A stretch of 64,000 nucleotides of DNA from Bin22 sp965207275 (GTDB taxonomy: Bacteria > Chloroflexota > Dehalococcoidia > Lucifugimonadales > UBA3495), in assembly GCA_965207275.1 (NCBI GenBank), contig CBDBMH010000002.1, positions 2,294,001 to 2,358,000 on the forward strand, given 5' to 3'. Positions 26,105 through 34,640 of the stretch are shown in pieces (positions within the stretch are counted from its first letter, which is position 1; every line of letters starts with the position of its first letter). The position numbers and the translations under genes were made by a program. A model generated the notes under the pieces. That model was given only the letters and a program-made list of their open reading frames with translations, was not told the origin of the DNA and ran no database searches.

Positions 26105-27529
26105 ATGTTTGACTTGATTATCCGCAATGGCCAGGTGGTTACGCCCTGGGGAGTGGGCGACTGGGACGTGGCGATCCAGGGTGAGAAGATCGTCGCCGTG
26201 GCCGCCAACCATACTCTCACGGAAGAATCGGCCCGCGTCATTGACGCCACGGGCAAGATCGTGGTGCCCGGGGGAATCGAACCCCATGCCCACGTGTATG
26301 CTCCCATAATGGGCCACGGGGACCTGAAGACCGCGCCCCCGGACGAGGTGAGCCGGGCCGCTCTTTTCGGCGGCACCACGACCATCCTGGACTTCGCCAT
26401 CCAGTACCCCGGCATCGATATCAGCCAGGCCATCAACGAGCGAACGGGCGTGTGGCAGGGCAACTCCTACGCCGACTACGCCCACCACCTGATGCTGCTG
26501 GGCGACATTTCCGACAACGTCATGGGCCAGCTGAACGAGCACGTCCAGGACGGGTTCTCCAGCGTCAAGATCTTCACCACCAACATCCGTCCCCCAAACA
26601 TGGCGGGAGAACCCCGCATGGTGCGCATGGGCCATCTCCACGACCTGATGGAGCAAGTACAAAGGAACGGCGCCATGCTGATGGTCCACGCCGAGGACGA
26701 CGACATGGTGCAGCACATGTACCGCAAGCTAACGGAGCAGGAGCAGACAGAGTGGTGGAACATGCACCTGGTCCACAGCAACGAGTCGGAGGACGTCTCC
26801 TTCCGGAGGGTTCTGCGGGTGGCGGAATGGACGGGTTCGCCGGTCTATTTTGTCCACGTCAGCGCCAGGGAAGGCCTGACCGCCGTGCAGGAGGCCCGGG
26901 CCAACGGACGGCCAGTGTACGGCGAGACGCTGCATAACTACTGCTGCTTCAATGCCGACAACTACCGCGAAGAGAACGGGATGAAGTACCACACCTATCC
27001 GTCCCTGAAGTCGGAGGAGGACCGAAAGGCCCTTTGGCGGGGAATCGTTGACGGCGGCCTGAGCACCATGGCCACCGACGAGTACTGCACGTCCTGGCAC
27101 GTGAAGATTGCGGGCCGGCAGGTTACCGACGTGACGGGCGGCCACAACGGGGCGGAAACTCGCATGGGAGTAACCTACAGCGAGGGTGTGGTAAGACAGG
27201 GAATGTCGCTGCAGCGGTTCGTGGATGTAACTTCGGCCAACGCCGCCAAGATAATGGGTCTGTACCCCCGCAAAGGCGTTATTGCCCCCGGGAGCGACGC
27301 GGACATAGTTCTGATTGACCCCACCATCCAGCGTCCCCTGACCATGGACGACTTCCACATCTCGGACTACAGCATCTGGGAGGGATTCGAGGCAGCGGGG
27401 TGGCCGGTTATGACCATCCTCCGGGGCATGGTGGCAGTGGAAGACGGACGCCTGCGGACGGGTAACGGAAGCGGCAAGTTCGTGCGTCGCAAGGTGGACC
27501 CAACGGTGTTGAACCGGCCCGGAGCTTAG
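26105..27529 (+). CDS. Dihydropyrimidinase/D-hydantoinase-type amidohydrolase
   Basis: A 474-residue cyclic-amide hydrolase of the hydantoinase/dihydropyrimidinase family, binuclear metal TIM-barrel enzymes that open hydantoin, dihydropyrimidine or related rings. Metal ligands are visible: His61 and His63 in E-P-H-A-H-V, the lysine to be carboxylated at Lys155 in S-S-V-K-I-F, His195 in M-V-H-A-E-D, His251 in F-V-H-V-S-A and Asp325 in A-T-D-E-Y-C. The ATG has AAGGAGGGG upstream. It differs from classical members by N-F-P-like loops, so the precise substrate is open. Pairing with the MFS transporter suggests uptake and hydrolysis of a cyclic amide. Confidence 0.88.
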   Translation: MFDLIIRNGQVVTPWGVGDWDVAIQGEKIVAVAANHTLTEESARVIDATGKIVVPGGIEPHAHVYAPIMGHGDLKTAPPDEVSRAALFGGTTTILDFAIQYPGIDISQAINERTGVWQGNSYADYAHHLMLLGDISDNVMGQLNEHVQDGFSSVKIFTTNIRPPNMAGEPRMVRMGHLHDLMEQVQRNGAMLMVHAEDDDMVQHMYRKLTEQEQTEWWNMHLVHSNESEDVSFRRVLRVAEWTGSPVYFVHVSAREGLTAVQEARANGRPVYGETLHNYCCFNADNYREENGMKYHTYPSLKSEEDRKALWRGIVDGGLSTMATDEYCTSWHVKIAGRQVTDVTGGHNGAETRMGVTYSEGVVRQGMSLQRFVDVTSANAAKIMGLYPRKGVIAPGSDADIVLIDPTIQRPLTMDDFHISDYSIWEGFEAAGWPVMTILRGMVAVEDGRLRTGNGSGKFVRRKVDPTVLNRPGA

Positions 27530-27560
27530 GGAATAGCCGCAGTAGTGGCGAATTCAGGTT

Positions 27561-27787
27561 GGGCAATCGCATTGTGCATTTCCCTCTAATTGCGCCCGGA
27601 CCGGCAGCAAAGAATCAAGTCACCCTGAGTCCGCCGCGGCGGACCGAAGGGTCTAAAATCTTGGCTGGGAGTCGTGGACTGGGTCCCAATGCCTGGCTGG
27701 CTGGCACGGATTCAGATGCTTCGACGGAGTTTATCCTGAGCCTGCCGAAGGGCTCAGCATGACATTCCTCAAGAAGCGATTGCCCTG
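27561..27787. mobile_element. MITE-like element, copy C (diverged)
   Basis: Starts with GGGCAATCGC and ends with GCGATTGCCCTG. The interior differs from copies A and B but contains an inverted version of their CTTCGGCAGGCTCAGG module, forming a CTGAGCC/GGCTCAG hairpin near 27735-27757, and the GAGTCCGCCGCGGCGGAC block also found in copy B. No target duplication is apparent. It fills most of the 27530-27953 gap. Confidence 0.5.
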
Positions 27788-27879
27788 GCGTTTCCAACAC
27801 TTGCGGCAGTAAAGGTTGTCTTTGAACCACCGGCGGCCAACGTCCTGGGAATAACATTCTTCCAGGTCAATCCAAAATG

Positions 27880-27908
27880 TTGATAGAAACTGGCGATAAT
27901 GCTATTAT
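27880..27908 (+). promoter_or_regulatory. Sigma70 promoter of the DUF1800 operon
   Basis: TTGATA (27880-27885) and TATTAT (27903-27908) are separated by 17 bases and stand about 45 bases before the ATG, just downstream of the MITE-like copy C. Confidence 0.65.
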
Positions 27909-27953
27909 TTGCCCAGCTATGTTTGCCTCATTTTTAGTTGAGGAGGAGTACGG

Positions 27954-29357
27954 ATGGCAGACAACGATATTGCCTTGATGGCTCACCTGATGCGGCGAGC
28001 CGGGTTCGGCGCCCAATACGATGAAATCGTCGAGCGGGCGGCCCGGGGATACGAGGCAACGGTGGAGGACCTGCTCAACCCCACCGATGAGTCTCACGGA
28101 ATGGACCTGGACCTGGCTGAGCGCAGTTTCCTGGAATGGAATCATTTCATCCGCGCCGTTCCCGAGTACGTTATGTGGCGGATGATCAACTCCAGGAACC
28201 AGTTGGAAGAGAAGATGATGCTGTTCTGGCACGGCATTCTTTGCACCGCCGACAGCAAGACTCAGAGCTACGTTACGTCCAATGAGGAGCTGAACATGCT
28301 CCGCCAAAAGGGCATGGGCAACTTCCGGGAACTGCTGCTGGAAATTTCCAGGGACCCGGCCATGGTCTATTTCCTGGACAACTGCCTGAGCCACAAGGAC
28401 AACATTAACGAGAACTACGGACGTGAACTGCTGGAGCTCTTTTCCATGGGCGTGGGCATGGACGGCCAGTTCAACTACACCGAAGACGACGTCAAGGAAT
28501 GCGCCCGGGCTTTCACCGGTTGGACCATTGGCAACAATATCCCCGGCCAGCCCTACGGTCGCTATCCTTCCCAGTTCGTATATAATCCGGCGGACCACGA
28601 CGAGGGTATCAAGACGTTCCTGGGCGAGAGCGGCAATTTCAACGGCGAGGACGTTATTGACATAATCGTAAAGCAGCCGGCTACGGCCCGTTTTATCTCC
28701 CGCCACTTGTACAGTTACTTTGTGGCCGACGAGGGTGGCGTTCCTTCCTGGATGGAGACCCCGCCGCGGGACCTGGAGACCATCAAGAGGCTGGAGGAGG
28801 AGTATTACAACTCCGGTTACGACATCAAGTCCATGCTGCGGGTTCTTTTCAACTCCGACGCATTCAAGAACGCCCGGTTCCAGCGCATCAAGGGTCCCAT
28901 CGAATCGATAGTTGGCACCATACGCCTGGCGGGGGACTGGAAGACGCCCAAGCCCGGCTTCGAGATCATCTTTGACGAGATGAAGCACATGGGCCAGGAA
29001 ATTCTTAATCCCCCCAGCGTGGAGGGTTGGCACACCGGCAAGGAGTGGATTGATGGCGGCACCCTGGTGCGGCGCATAAACTTCACCGCCGACTACGTGG
29101 GCGACATGACCCAGCCCGGCATCCAGGACATTGTCCGGAAGATCCAGGCCGAGGGGCCCATCATCACCCCCACCGGCCTGGTGGAAGGGTGCCTGCGCCT
29201 GCTGGGCTGCTACGAGCTTGAGCCCGAGACCCGACAGATGCTCATAACCCACGCCGAAAAGAGCGGCGACCTGCCCACCGGCAACCGCGAGTTTGCCGGC
29301 CAGGTGACCCAGATGCTGCAGATGATCGTGGCAACCAAGGAGTATCTCTACGCCTGA
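27954..29357 (+). CDS. DUF1800 family protein
   Basis: A 467-residue DUF1800 protein. Family signatures are the opening L-M-R-R-A-G-F-G-A, the M-L-F-W-H-G-I block near residue 90, N-Y-G-R-E-L-L-E-L-F-S-M-G near 155, C-A-R-A-F-T-G-W-T and the P-P-S-V-E-G-W segment near 360. The biochemical role of the family is not established. It nearly always pairs with DUF1501, as here. No signal peptide is visible, whereas many relatives are exported. The ATG follows GAGGAGGAG. It is first in a three-gene operon with DUF1501 and an NHL protein. Confidence 0.88.
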   Translation: MADNDIALMAHLMRRAGFGAQYDEIVERAARGYEATVEDLLNPTDESHGMDLDLAERSFLEWNHFIRAVPEYVMWRMINSRNQLEEKMMLFWHGILCTADSKTQSYVTSNEELNMLRQKGMGNFRELLLEISRDPAMVYFLDNCLSHKDNINENYGRELLELFSMGVGMDGQFNYTEDDVKECARAFTGWTIGNNIPGQPYGRYPSQFVYNPADHDEGIKTFLGESGNFNGEDVIDIIVKQPATARFISRHLYSYFVADEGGVPSWMETPPRDLETIKRLEEEYYNSGYDIKSMLRVLFNSDAFKNARFQRIKGPIESIVGTIRLAGDWKTPKPGFEIIFDEMKHMGQEILNPPSVEGWHTGKEWIDGGTLVRRINFTADYVGDMTQPGIQDIVRKIQAEGPIITPTGLVEGCLRLLGCYELEPETRQMLITHAEKSGDLPTGNREFAGQVTQMLQMIVATKEYLYA

Positions 29358-29420
29358 CCGGATCTTTCGGTGGGCTTCTACCCATGGCAAGAAACCGTAA
29401 TCGAGACCAGTAAGGAGAAA

Positions 29421-30560
29421 ATGATGACCTCCACCAAGAAAGACCCGGTTCTGGTTATACTTCAGATGACCGGCGCCTACGACGCTTTGAACACCTTCGT
29501 ACCCTACAGCGACCCCCATTACCAGGACTACCGGGACGTATTGCGTCTCACGTCCGACGATGTGCTGGCAGTCGACGACTACGTCGGCTTTAACCCCGGC
29601 ATGGGTTCGATCAAGGAGCTCTACGACGAGGGGAAGGTGGCCGTCATGCAGGGCATCGGTTATCCCAACCCCATCCGGTCCCACTTCCGGTCCCTGGACA
29701 TCTGGCACACCGCCGAGCCCGACAAGATGGTCACCGACGGCTGGCTGGGCAAGGCTATCCGCGATCTGGACCCCAACAAGGAAAACATCTTGACCGCCGT
29801 TAACTTCGGCCGCGGACTGCCCCGGGCCCTGGCTGCCCCCGGCGTCTCCGTCGCTTCAGTGGGCGACCTGGCCAGCTACGGCGTACTGACCGGCATCGAC
29901 GGCGAGGAAGCGCGCACGGACGCGCTGGACATCTTCGGCCGCATGTACTCCCCAATGATCGGTTCCGGCGCCGTCAACGACTACCTGTCCCAGACCGGCC
30001 TGGACGCTCTTCGGGGCGCCGACATCTTGAAGACCGCCCCCGATATGTACTCTTCCGGCATTGAGTACGGCGGAAGCCCTTTCGCCCAGTGGCTGAAGAA
30101 CATCGCCCAGGTTCACCTGGCAGAGTTCGGCACTCGGGTGCTGTACACCGGCGTCAACCCCGGCACCTTCGACACCCACGCCAACCAGCACATCACCCTC
30201 CCCAGGCTGTGGGGTGACGTGACCACGGCCATCGGCGACTTCTACCAGGACCTGAAAGAACACAACGCCAACGAGGAAGTTGTGATGATGGTGTTCACCG
30301 AGTTCGGCCGACGGGTCAAGGAAAACGGCTCCGGCACCGATCACGGTTCCGGCGGCGTGGCCTTCATCATAGGCGACGCGGTCAAGGGCGGCCTTTACGG
30401 CGAATACCCGTCCCTGGAGCCCGACAAGCTGGACGAGGGCGACCTTCGGTGGAACAACGACTTCCGCAGCACTTACGCCACCCTGCTGGAGGACTGGATG
30501 GGCCTGGATTCCCAGCCGATTCTCGGCGGCACCTACGAGAAGTTCGACTTCATCAAGTAA
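29421..30560 (+). CDS. DUF1501 family protein
   Basis: A 379-residue DUF1501 protein, related to the alkaline-phosphatase/sulfatase-like fold. The conserved C-terminal core is present: F-T-E-F-G-R-R-V, D-H-G-S-G-G-V-A and G-G-L-Y-G-E-Y-P. The N-terminal L-Q-M-T-G-A-Y-D and the Q-G-I-G-Y-P-N-P block are typical too. Most DUF1501 proteins start with a Tat signal; this one has none with the ATG at 29421, chosen for the AAGGAG four bases before it. It therefore looks cytoplasmic unless exported with a partner. Function unknown; second in the operon. Confidence 0.86.
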   Translation: MMTSTKKDPVLVILQMTGAYDALNTFVPYSDPHYQDYRDVLRLTSDDVLAVDDYVGFNPGMGSIKELYDEGKVAVMQGIGYPNPIRSHFRSLDIWHTAEPDKMVTDGWLGKAIRDLDPNKENILTAVNFGRGLPRALAAPGVSVASVGDLASYGVLTGIDGEEARTDALDIFGRMYSPMIGSGAVNDYLSQTGLDALRGADILKTAPDMYSSGIEYGGSPFAQWLKNIAQVHLAEFGTRVLYTGVNPGTFDTHANQHITLPRLWGDVTTAIGDFYQDLKEHNANEEVVMMVFTEFGRRVKENGSGTDHGSGGVAFIIGDAVKGGLYGEYPSLEPDKLDEGDLRWNNDFRSTYATLLEDWMGLDSQPILGGTYEKFDFIK

Positions 30561-30579
30561 CAGTGGCAAGTTGACGACC

Positions 30580-30613
30580 AAGGCTGGCGGCGGAAGGCTG
30601 CCAGCCTTTATTT
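30580..30613 (+). terminator. Possible intercistronic terminator or attenuating hairpin
   Basis: AAGGCTGGC pairs with GCCAGCCTT (9 bp, 11-base loop), then TATTTG. It lies between DUF1501 and the NHL gene and may reduce rather than stop read-through. Confidence 0.5.
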
Positions 30614-30639
30614 GTAGATGAGACATTGAGCGAGGTGAA

Positions 30640-31677
30640 ATGGTCACTACCGAGATTGCGCCCATAACCTTCCAGTACAGCCATACCATCGGGCGGCAGG
30701 AAAACCGCAGCGGTTCCGGCTTCTTCTATCCCGTGGACATCGTCCGCAGCGGTAAGGGCCAGTTGTCCGTCATCAGCCGCGGGTCGGAGACGCCGGCCTT
30801 TTTCCCCTGCAAGCGGGTGACGGTGTTCACCGTCGACGAGGAACTGGTCCAGGAATTCGGCCAGAAGATCAACCCGGAGGACGCCGATGAGACCGCTCCG
30901 GCGGGCACGTTCATGTGGCCCACGGCCCTGACCGTGGACGGGCAAGGCAACACCTACGTGGCAGACGAGTGGCTGCAGCGCATCACCGTCTTCAACCAGG
31001 ACGGGGATTGCACCGGCACCTGGGGCAAGCAGGGCAGCGGCGAGGGCGAGTTCAACAAACCTTCCGGCCTTGCCTGTGACGTCAACGGCAACGTTTACCT
31101 GGTGGACAGTTACAACCACCGGGTGCAGGTATACTCTGGCGACGGCCAGTTCCAGTTCCAGTGGGGCAGCGAGGGCACTGACGAAGGCCAGTTCAGCTTT
31201 CCCTGGGGCATCGAAATCGACTACGACGGCAACGTGTGGGTGGCGGACTGGCGCAATGACCGCATCCAGAAGTTCACTCCCGACGGCCAGTTCCTGATGA
31301 AGTTCGGCTCCACCGGCGACGGCGACGGGGAGTTCAACCGCCCCACCAAGGTAGCGGTTGACAAGGAAGGAATCGTTTATGTGGCCGATTTCAAGAACGA
31401 CCGGCTGCAAGTCTTCGACGCCGAGGGCAATTTTATGACCAAGCTGCTGGGCGAGGCCACCCTGTCCACCTGGGGACGGCAGCGGGTGATGCTGGACCCC
31501 ACCATCGTCAAGGGCCGCGAAATGGCCCACAACCTGCACGAGCGGGAGAAGCTGTTCCACGGTCCCATCTCCGTTGAGGTGGACGATGATGGCCGCATCT
31601 TTGTGCTGGAATGCCCCCGCCAGCGTTTGCAGGTTTACCACAAGCAGCACGCCATCTTCGGGGGCGGCCAGCTTTAG
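30640..31677 (+). CDS. NHL-repeat six-bladed beta-propeller protein
   Basis: A 345-residue propeller. NHL blades recur every 45-50 residues with the pattern P-x-G-I/L-x-V-D-x-x-G-N-V-Y-V-A-D-x-x-N-x-R-I-Q-V-F: near residues 100, 145, 192 and 240, with less regular outer blades. No signal peptide or membrane helix is visible. NHL propellers are protein- or ligand-binding scaffolds, and some are lyases; no catalytic residues can be assigned. It is last in the operon with DUF1800 and DUF1501 and is closed by a strong terminator. Confidence 0.85.
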   Translation: MVTTEIAPITFQYSHTIGRQENRSGSGFFYPVDIVRSGKGQLSVISRGSETPAFFPCKRVTVFTVDEELVQEFGQKINPEDADETAPAGTFMWPTALTVDGQGNTYVADEWLQRITVFNQDGDCTGTWGKQGSGEGEFNKPSGLACDVNGNVYLVDSYNHRVQVYSGDGQFQFQWGSEGTDEGQFSFPWGIEIDYDGNVWVADWRNDRIQKFTPDGQFLMKFGSTGDGDGEFNRPTKVAVDKEGIVYVADFKNDRLQVFDAEGNFMTKLLGEATLSTWGRQRVMLDPTIVKGREMAHNLHEREKLFHGPISVEVDDDGRIFVLECPRQRLQVYHKQHAIFGGGQL

Positions 31678-31715
31678 GCTTTCGACCACAACCGAAACTG
31701 CAAGCCAATTGATGG

Positions 31716-31743
31716 GGCCCCGGACTGTTCCCGGGGCCTTTTT
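31716..31743 (+). terminator. Rho-independent terminator
   Basis: GGCCCCGG pairs with CCGGGGCC (7-base loop), followed directly by TTTTT. Confidence 0.92.
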
Positions 31744-31798
31744 CTATCCACTAAGGTGCACGAAAAAACACGAAGAGGAAGGAGAGAAGGGAGGCGGG

Positions 31799-31991
31799 CA
31801 GGGCAATCGCGCCTTATCGAACTGTCACTGTGAGTCCGCCGCGGCGGACGAAGAGCCTAGAATTCATCCTACAAGCGTGCTTTCGGACCTGAAACCGGGC
31901 TGAGGGGCAAGATTTTAGGCCCTTCGGCAGGCTCAGGGCGACATGACCGCTGTTCAAAGTATCAGCCTCCACTTAAGACGCGATTGCCCTG
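31799..31991. mobile_element. MITE-like element, copy B, with 10-bp target duplication
   Basis: 193 bases with perfect 12-bp terminal inverted repeats CAGGGCAATCGC / GCGATTGCCCTG. It is flanked by the direct repeat GGGAGGCGGG at 31789-31798 and 31992-32001, the expected footprint of transposition. The interior matches copy A closely. No coding capacity; a transposase elsewhere would be needed. Confidence 0.75.
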
Positions 31992-32086
31992 GGGAGGCGG
32001 GCTTCCCTTACCGCCTCCGTTTCTCGATGGGGATTGTGTGGTGGCAGGCTCTTCCAGGGTAGGGGGCAGGCCCTGGCTGCAGGAGT

Positions 32087-33217
32087 TTACTGGGACCCGG
32101 CCAGGATATCCTCCACCGGGCCGTGCATGGGGTTTTCGCCGCCGAACACGGTACCCGAAGCGCCGTTCTCGAACTTGGCCAGGGCCAGGTCGTAAACCTT
32201 CTGCGGATAGGGTATGTAACCTACTTCAGCCGCCAGCGCCTGCCCTTCCTCGCTCAGGTAGTAGCGGACGAACTCGGCAATGTGGGGAGTGGTGGCCGCG
32301 TCTGCCCGCACGTAGATGAAAAGTGGGCGGGACAGGGGAGCATAACTACCGTTGTTGATCACATCGTCGGTGGGAATTACACATCCGGCGCCGCCATCAA
32401 TCGCCACCGCCTTTAGCTTCTCGGCGTTCTCAGTGTAGTAGGAGTAGCCCAGGTAACCAACACCGTTCTTGCCGCCGGAAACGCCCTGGATGATCAGGTT
32501 ATCGTCTTCGCTGGCGGTGAAGTCCCCCCGGGACGCGCCACCTTCACCGTTGACAGTCTCGGTGAAGTAGTCAAAGGTGCCGGAGTCCACGCCCGGAGCG
32601 TACATCTCCATCTTATCGTCGGGCCAGTCCGGCCGGACCTGGTTCCACCTGGTGATAACATCCTCAGAGGCGGGGGCCCACATGGTGTGGAGTTCGTCTA
32701 CCGTCATGCACTGGGCCCAGGTATTGTCCTTGTTGACAATGACGGTCAGGCCGTCAATGGCCACGGGAATCTCGATGTACTCGATACCAGCATCGGCGCA
32801 CAGCTGCACTTCGCTGGCCTTGATGGGCCGGGAGGCGTCGGAAATCTGGATCTCGCCGTTGCAGAACTTCTTGAACCCGCCGCCGGTGCCGGACACGCCC
32901 ACGGTGACTCGGACGTTCCCCTCGGTCAGCTTGCCGAACTCTTCGGCCACCGCCTCGGTGATAGGGAAGGCGGTGCTGGAACCGTCTATGTCAATGTCGC
33001 CGGAAAGGCTGGCGTAATCGCTGGTCTCCATAGCCTGGGGCATGGATTCGCCGCCAGCATTGGAAGCAGACGAGCTACCGGCGCCGGAACCGCCGGGCTG
33101 CTTGGATGAAGCGGCAGAGCCGCAGGCCATCAGGGCCATGGAGATAGCGATAGCCCCGAGAATAAAGGGTATGGTCCAACCCCTTACGCTCAAATATCGA
33201 GATTTCCTGGATAACAT
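32087..33217 (-). CDS. pstS: Phosphate ABC transporter substrate-binding lipoprotein (PstS)
   Basis: A 376-residue high-affinity phosphate-binding lipoprotein. It has a signal peptide with lipobox (S-M-A-L-M-A-C-G), a Ser/Gly/Ala linker (about residues 38-65), then the phosphate-binding core: I-D-G-S-S-T-A-F-P near 80, V-G-V-S-G-T-G-G-G-F-K-K-F, S-D-A-S-R-P-I-K and G-V-D-S-G-T-F-D-Y-F. The ATG at 33217 has AGGAGG five bases upstream. pstCAB are not in the window; the gene stands alone. A five-unit Pho-box-like array lies about 200 bases upstream on the coding strand, so phosphate-starvation control is likely. Confidence 0.93.
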   Translation of the reverse strand: MLSRKSRYLSVRGWTIPFILGAIAISMALMACGSAASSKQPGGSGAGSSSASNAGGESMPQAMETSDYASLSGDIDIDGSSTAFPITEAVAEEFGKLTEGNVRVTVGVSGTGGGFKKFCNGEIQISDASRPIKASEVQLCADAGIEYIEIPVAIDGLTVIVNKDNTWAQCMTVDELHTMWAPASEDVITRWNQVRPDWPDDKMEMYAPGVDSGTFDYFTETVNGEGGASRGDFTASEDDNLIIQGVSGGKNGVGYLGYSYYTENAEKLKAVAIDGGAGCVIPTDDVINNGSYAPLSRPLFIYVRADAATTPHIAEFVRYYLSEEGQALAAEVGYIPYPQKVYDLALAKFENGASGTVFGGENPMHGPVEDILAGSQ

Positions 33218-33413
33218 TGTTCCTCCTGCCTTTCTGGCCGCCAATTGAACGAAGTATATACCTGGGCAAGGACTGGCGTCGGGCTCTTCGTCGGACCTCG
33301 CTTTATGGAGAGCGGGACAGTAGTTGGAGTTTCCTGAAGATTACTGAGAACCAACGCCTATCAGGCCTCGCTGAATACTCGACCAATAGGCTATGCCCGT
33401 TGTTTCAAGGGCC

Positions 33414-33463
33414 AATTAGGCAGCAATTAAGCCCTGTTTAAGGTAGGGTTAATTGTTGGTTAA
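33414..33463 (-). promoter_or_regulatory. Pho-box-like direct repeat array (pstS side)
   Basis: Reading the minus strand, TTAACC, TTAACC, TTAAAC, TTAATT and CTAATT follow each other with exactly five bases between them (11-bp period). This is the architecture of PhoP-type Pho boxes (TTAACA repeats with about 5-bp spacers). They point toward pstS. Confidence 0.7.
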
Positions 33464-33653
33464 ACCCTTCTTCGGCCGCTTGTCCCATGTGCGGGTCGAG
33501 AATTTCGGCGATTTCCGCGCTGGTCTATAGAAAGAATTGGACTCAGAACTATTGATATCCATTCACGGCAGGGCAGGCCCGGCCTGATTCCGGCGGCAAC
33601 AATGCGGGGGTCGAACCTGACTAGAGGGCTGCCGGCGCCTGAAATTCGGCGGT

Positions 33654-33681
33654 TTAACACCCTCTTAAGCCGCAATTAACC
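33654..33681 (+). promoter_or_regulatory. Second Pho-box-like array (aquaporin side)
   Basis: On the plus strand TTAACA (33654), TTAAGC (33665) and TTAACC (33676) repeat with the same 11-bp period. A TATAGT -10-like hexamer follows at 33713-33718. It points toward the aquaporin gene. Confidence 0.55.
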
Positions 33682-33804
33682 GATAAATGATGCGCAGCGC
33701 AGCGCTTCCTTATATAGTGGTGGCGAATTTTGCCCGAAGCGCCGGGGCACGTGCGGCTTCCCGGCTGGCCGAGGAATAGAGGGCTTCAGGAAAAGGGTTC
33801 CCTG

Positions 33805-34554
33805 TTGGTTAAGCGAGTTGCGGCGGAAATGCTGGGTACCTACGGCATGGTATTTGCGGGTACCGGCGCCATAATGATTGACTCCCTTTCCGGTGGGAAG
33901 GTTACCCACCTTGGCGTCGGCATAACCTTCGGTCTCATCGTTGCCGCCATGATCTTTACCTTCGGCCCCATATCCGGGGCCCACATCAACCCGGCGGTGA
34001 CTCTCGCTTTCACTGTCACCCGGCGGCTGCGCTGGACGGTGGCCCTCTGCTACATTCCTGCCCAACTGGCCGGCGGCATACTGGCCAGCCTCACCCTGTA
34101 TTATTTGCTGGGGCCTGCGGCCAGCATGGGGGCCACCCTGCCGTCGGGCAGTGTAGAGCAATCCCTGGCGCTGGAAATCATCCTCACCTTCATTCTCATG
34201 GCGATAGTAATGTCTCTCAGCCTAGGACCTCGGGTGTCCGGGCCCGTGGCGGCGCTGGCCATTGGCGGCACCGTGGGCCTGGAAGCCATATTCGCGGGGC
34301 CCATATCGGGGGCCTCCATGAACCCGGCCCGGTCCCTGGCCCCTGCGCTGGTGGGCTGGGAGTGGCATGGCCACTGGGCTTACTGGGTTGGCCCGATAGT
34401 CGGCGCGGCGCTGGGCGCGGTAACAATTCGCTGGTTGAAGGGAATCAGCATCGCCAGAGACGAAAGGGCGGAAGAAGAAGCGACCGCGAGCGAAGAAGGC
34501 GATGAACGGTCAGCCACCCTGGACAGCCGCGCCGAGGAGACCATTGCTGAGTAG
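33805..34554 (+). CDS. MIP-family channel (aquaporin/glycerol facilitator)
   Basis: A 249-residue six-helix channel with both asparagine-proline-alanine half-helices intact: G-A-H-I-N-P-A-V-T-L near residue 55 and G-A-S-M-N-P-A-R-S-L-A-P near residue 175. The sequence between and the short loops look more like AqpZ/plant-type aquaporins than GlpF (inference). A charged Glu-rich tail of about 30 residues extends the C-terminus. The TTG at 33805, preceded by AGGAAAAGGG, is chosen; the frame extends further upstream without a better site. It diverges from pstS and has its own Pho-box-like array, an uncommon association for a water channel. Confidence 0.88.
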   Translation: MVKRVAAEMLGTYGMVFAGTGAIMIDSLSGGKVTHLGVGITFGLIVAAMIFTFGPISGAHINPAVTLAFTVTRRLRWTVALCYIPAQLAGGILASLTLYYLLGPAASMGATLPSGSVEQSLALEIILTFILMAIVMSLSLGPRVSGPVAALAIGGTVGLEAIFAGPISGASMNPARSLAPALVGWEWHGHWAYWVGPIVGAALGAVTIRWLKGISIARDERAEEEATASEEGDERSATLDSRAEETIAE

Positions 34555-34640
34555 CAAGTACAGGGTGTTGCCACCGCCTGGTGGGTGAGTGGCCATGGCC
34601 ATGCCACCTGAGACGCACCGAATTTCGAAACTCCGCTGCC

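Noticed and set aside
27867..29708. A 613-codon open frame antisense to DUF1800
   Set aside because: It is a shadow of a strongly coding gene in high-GC DNA; its translation has no family features.
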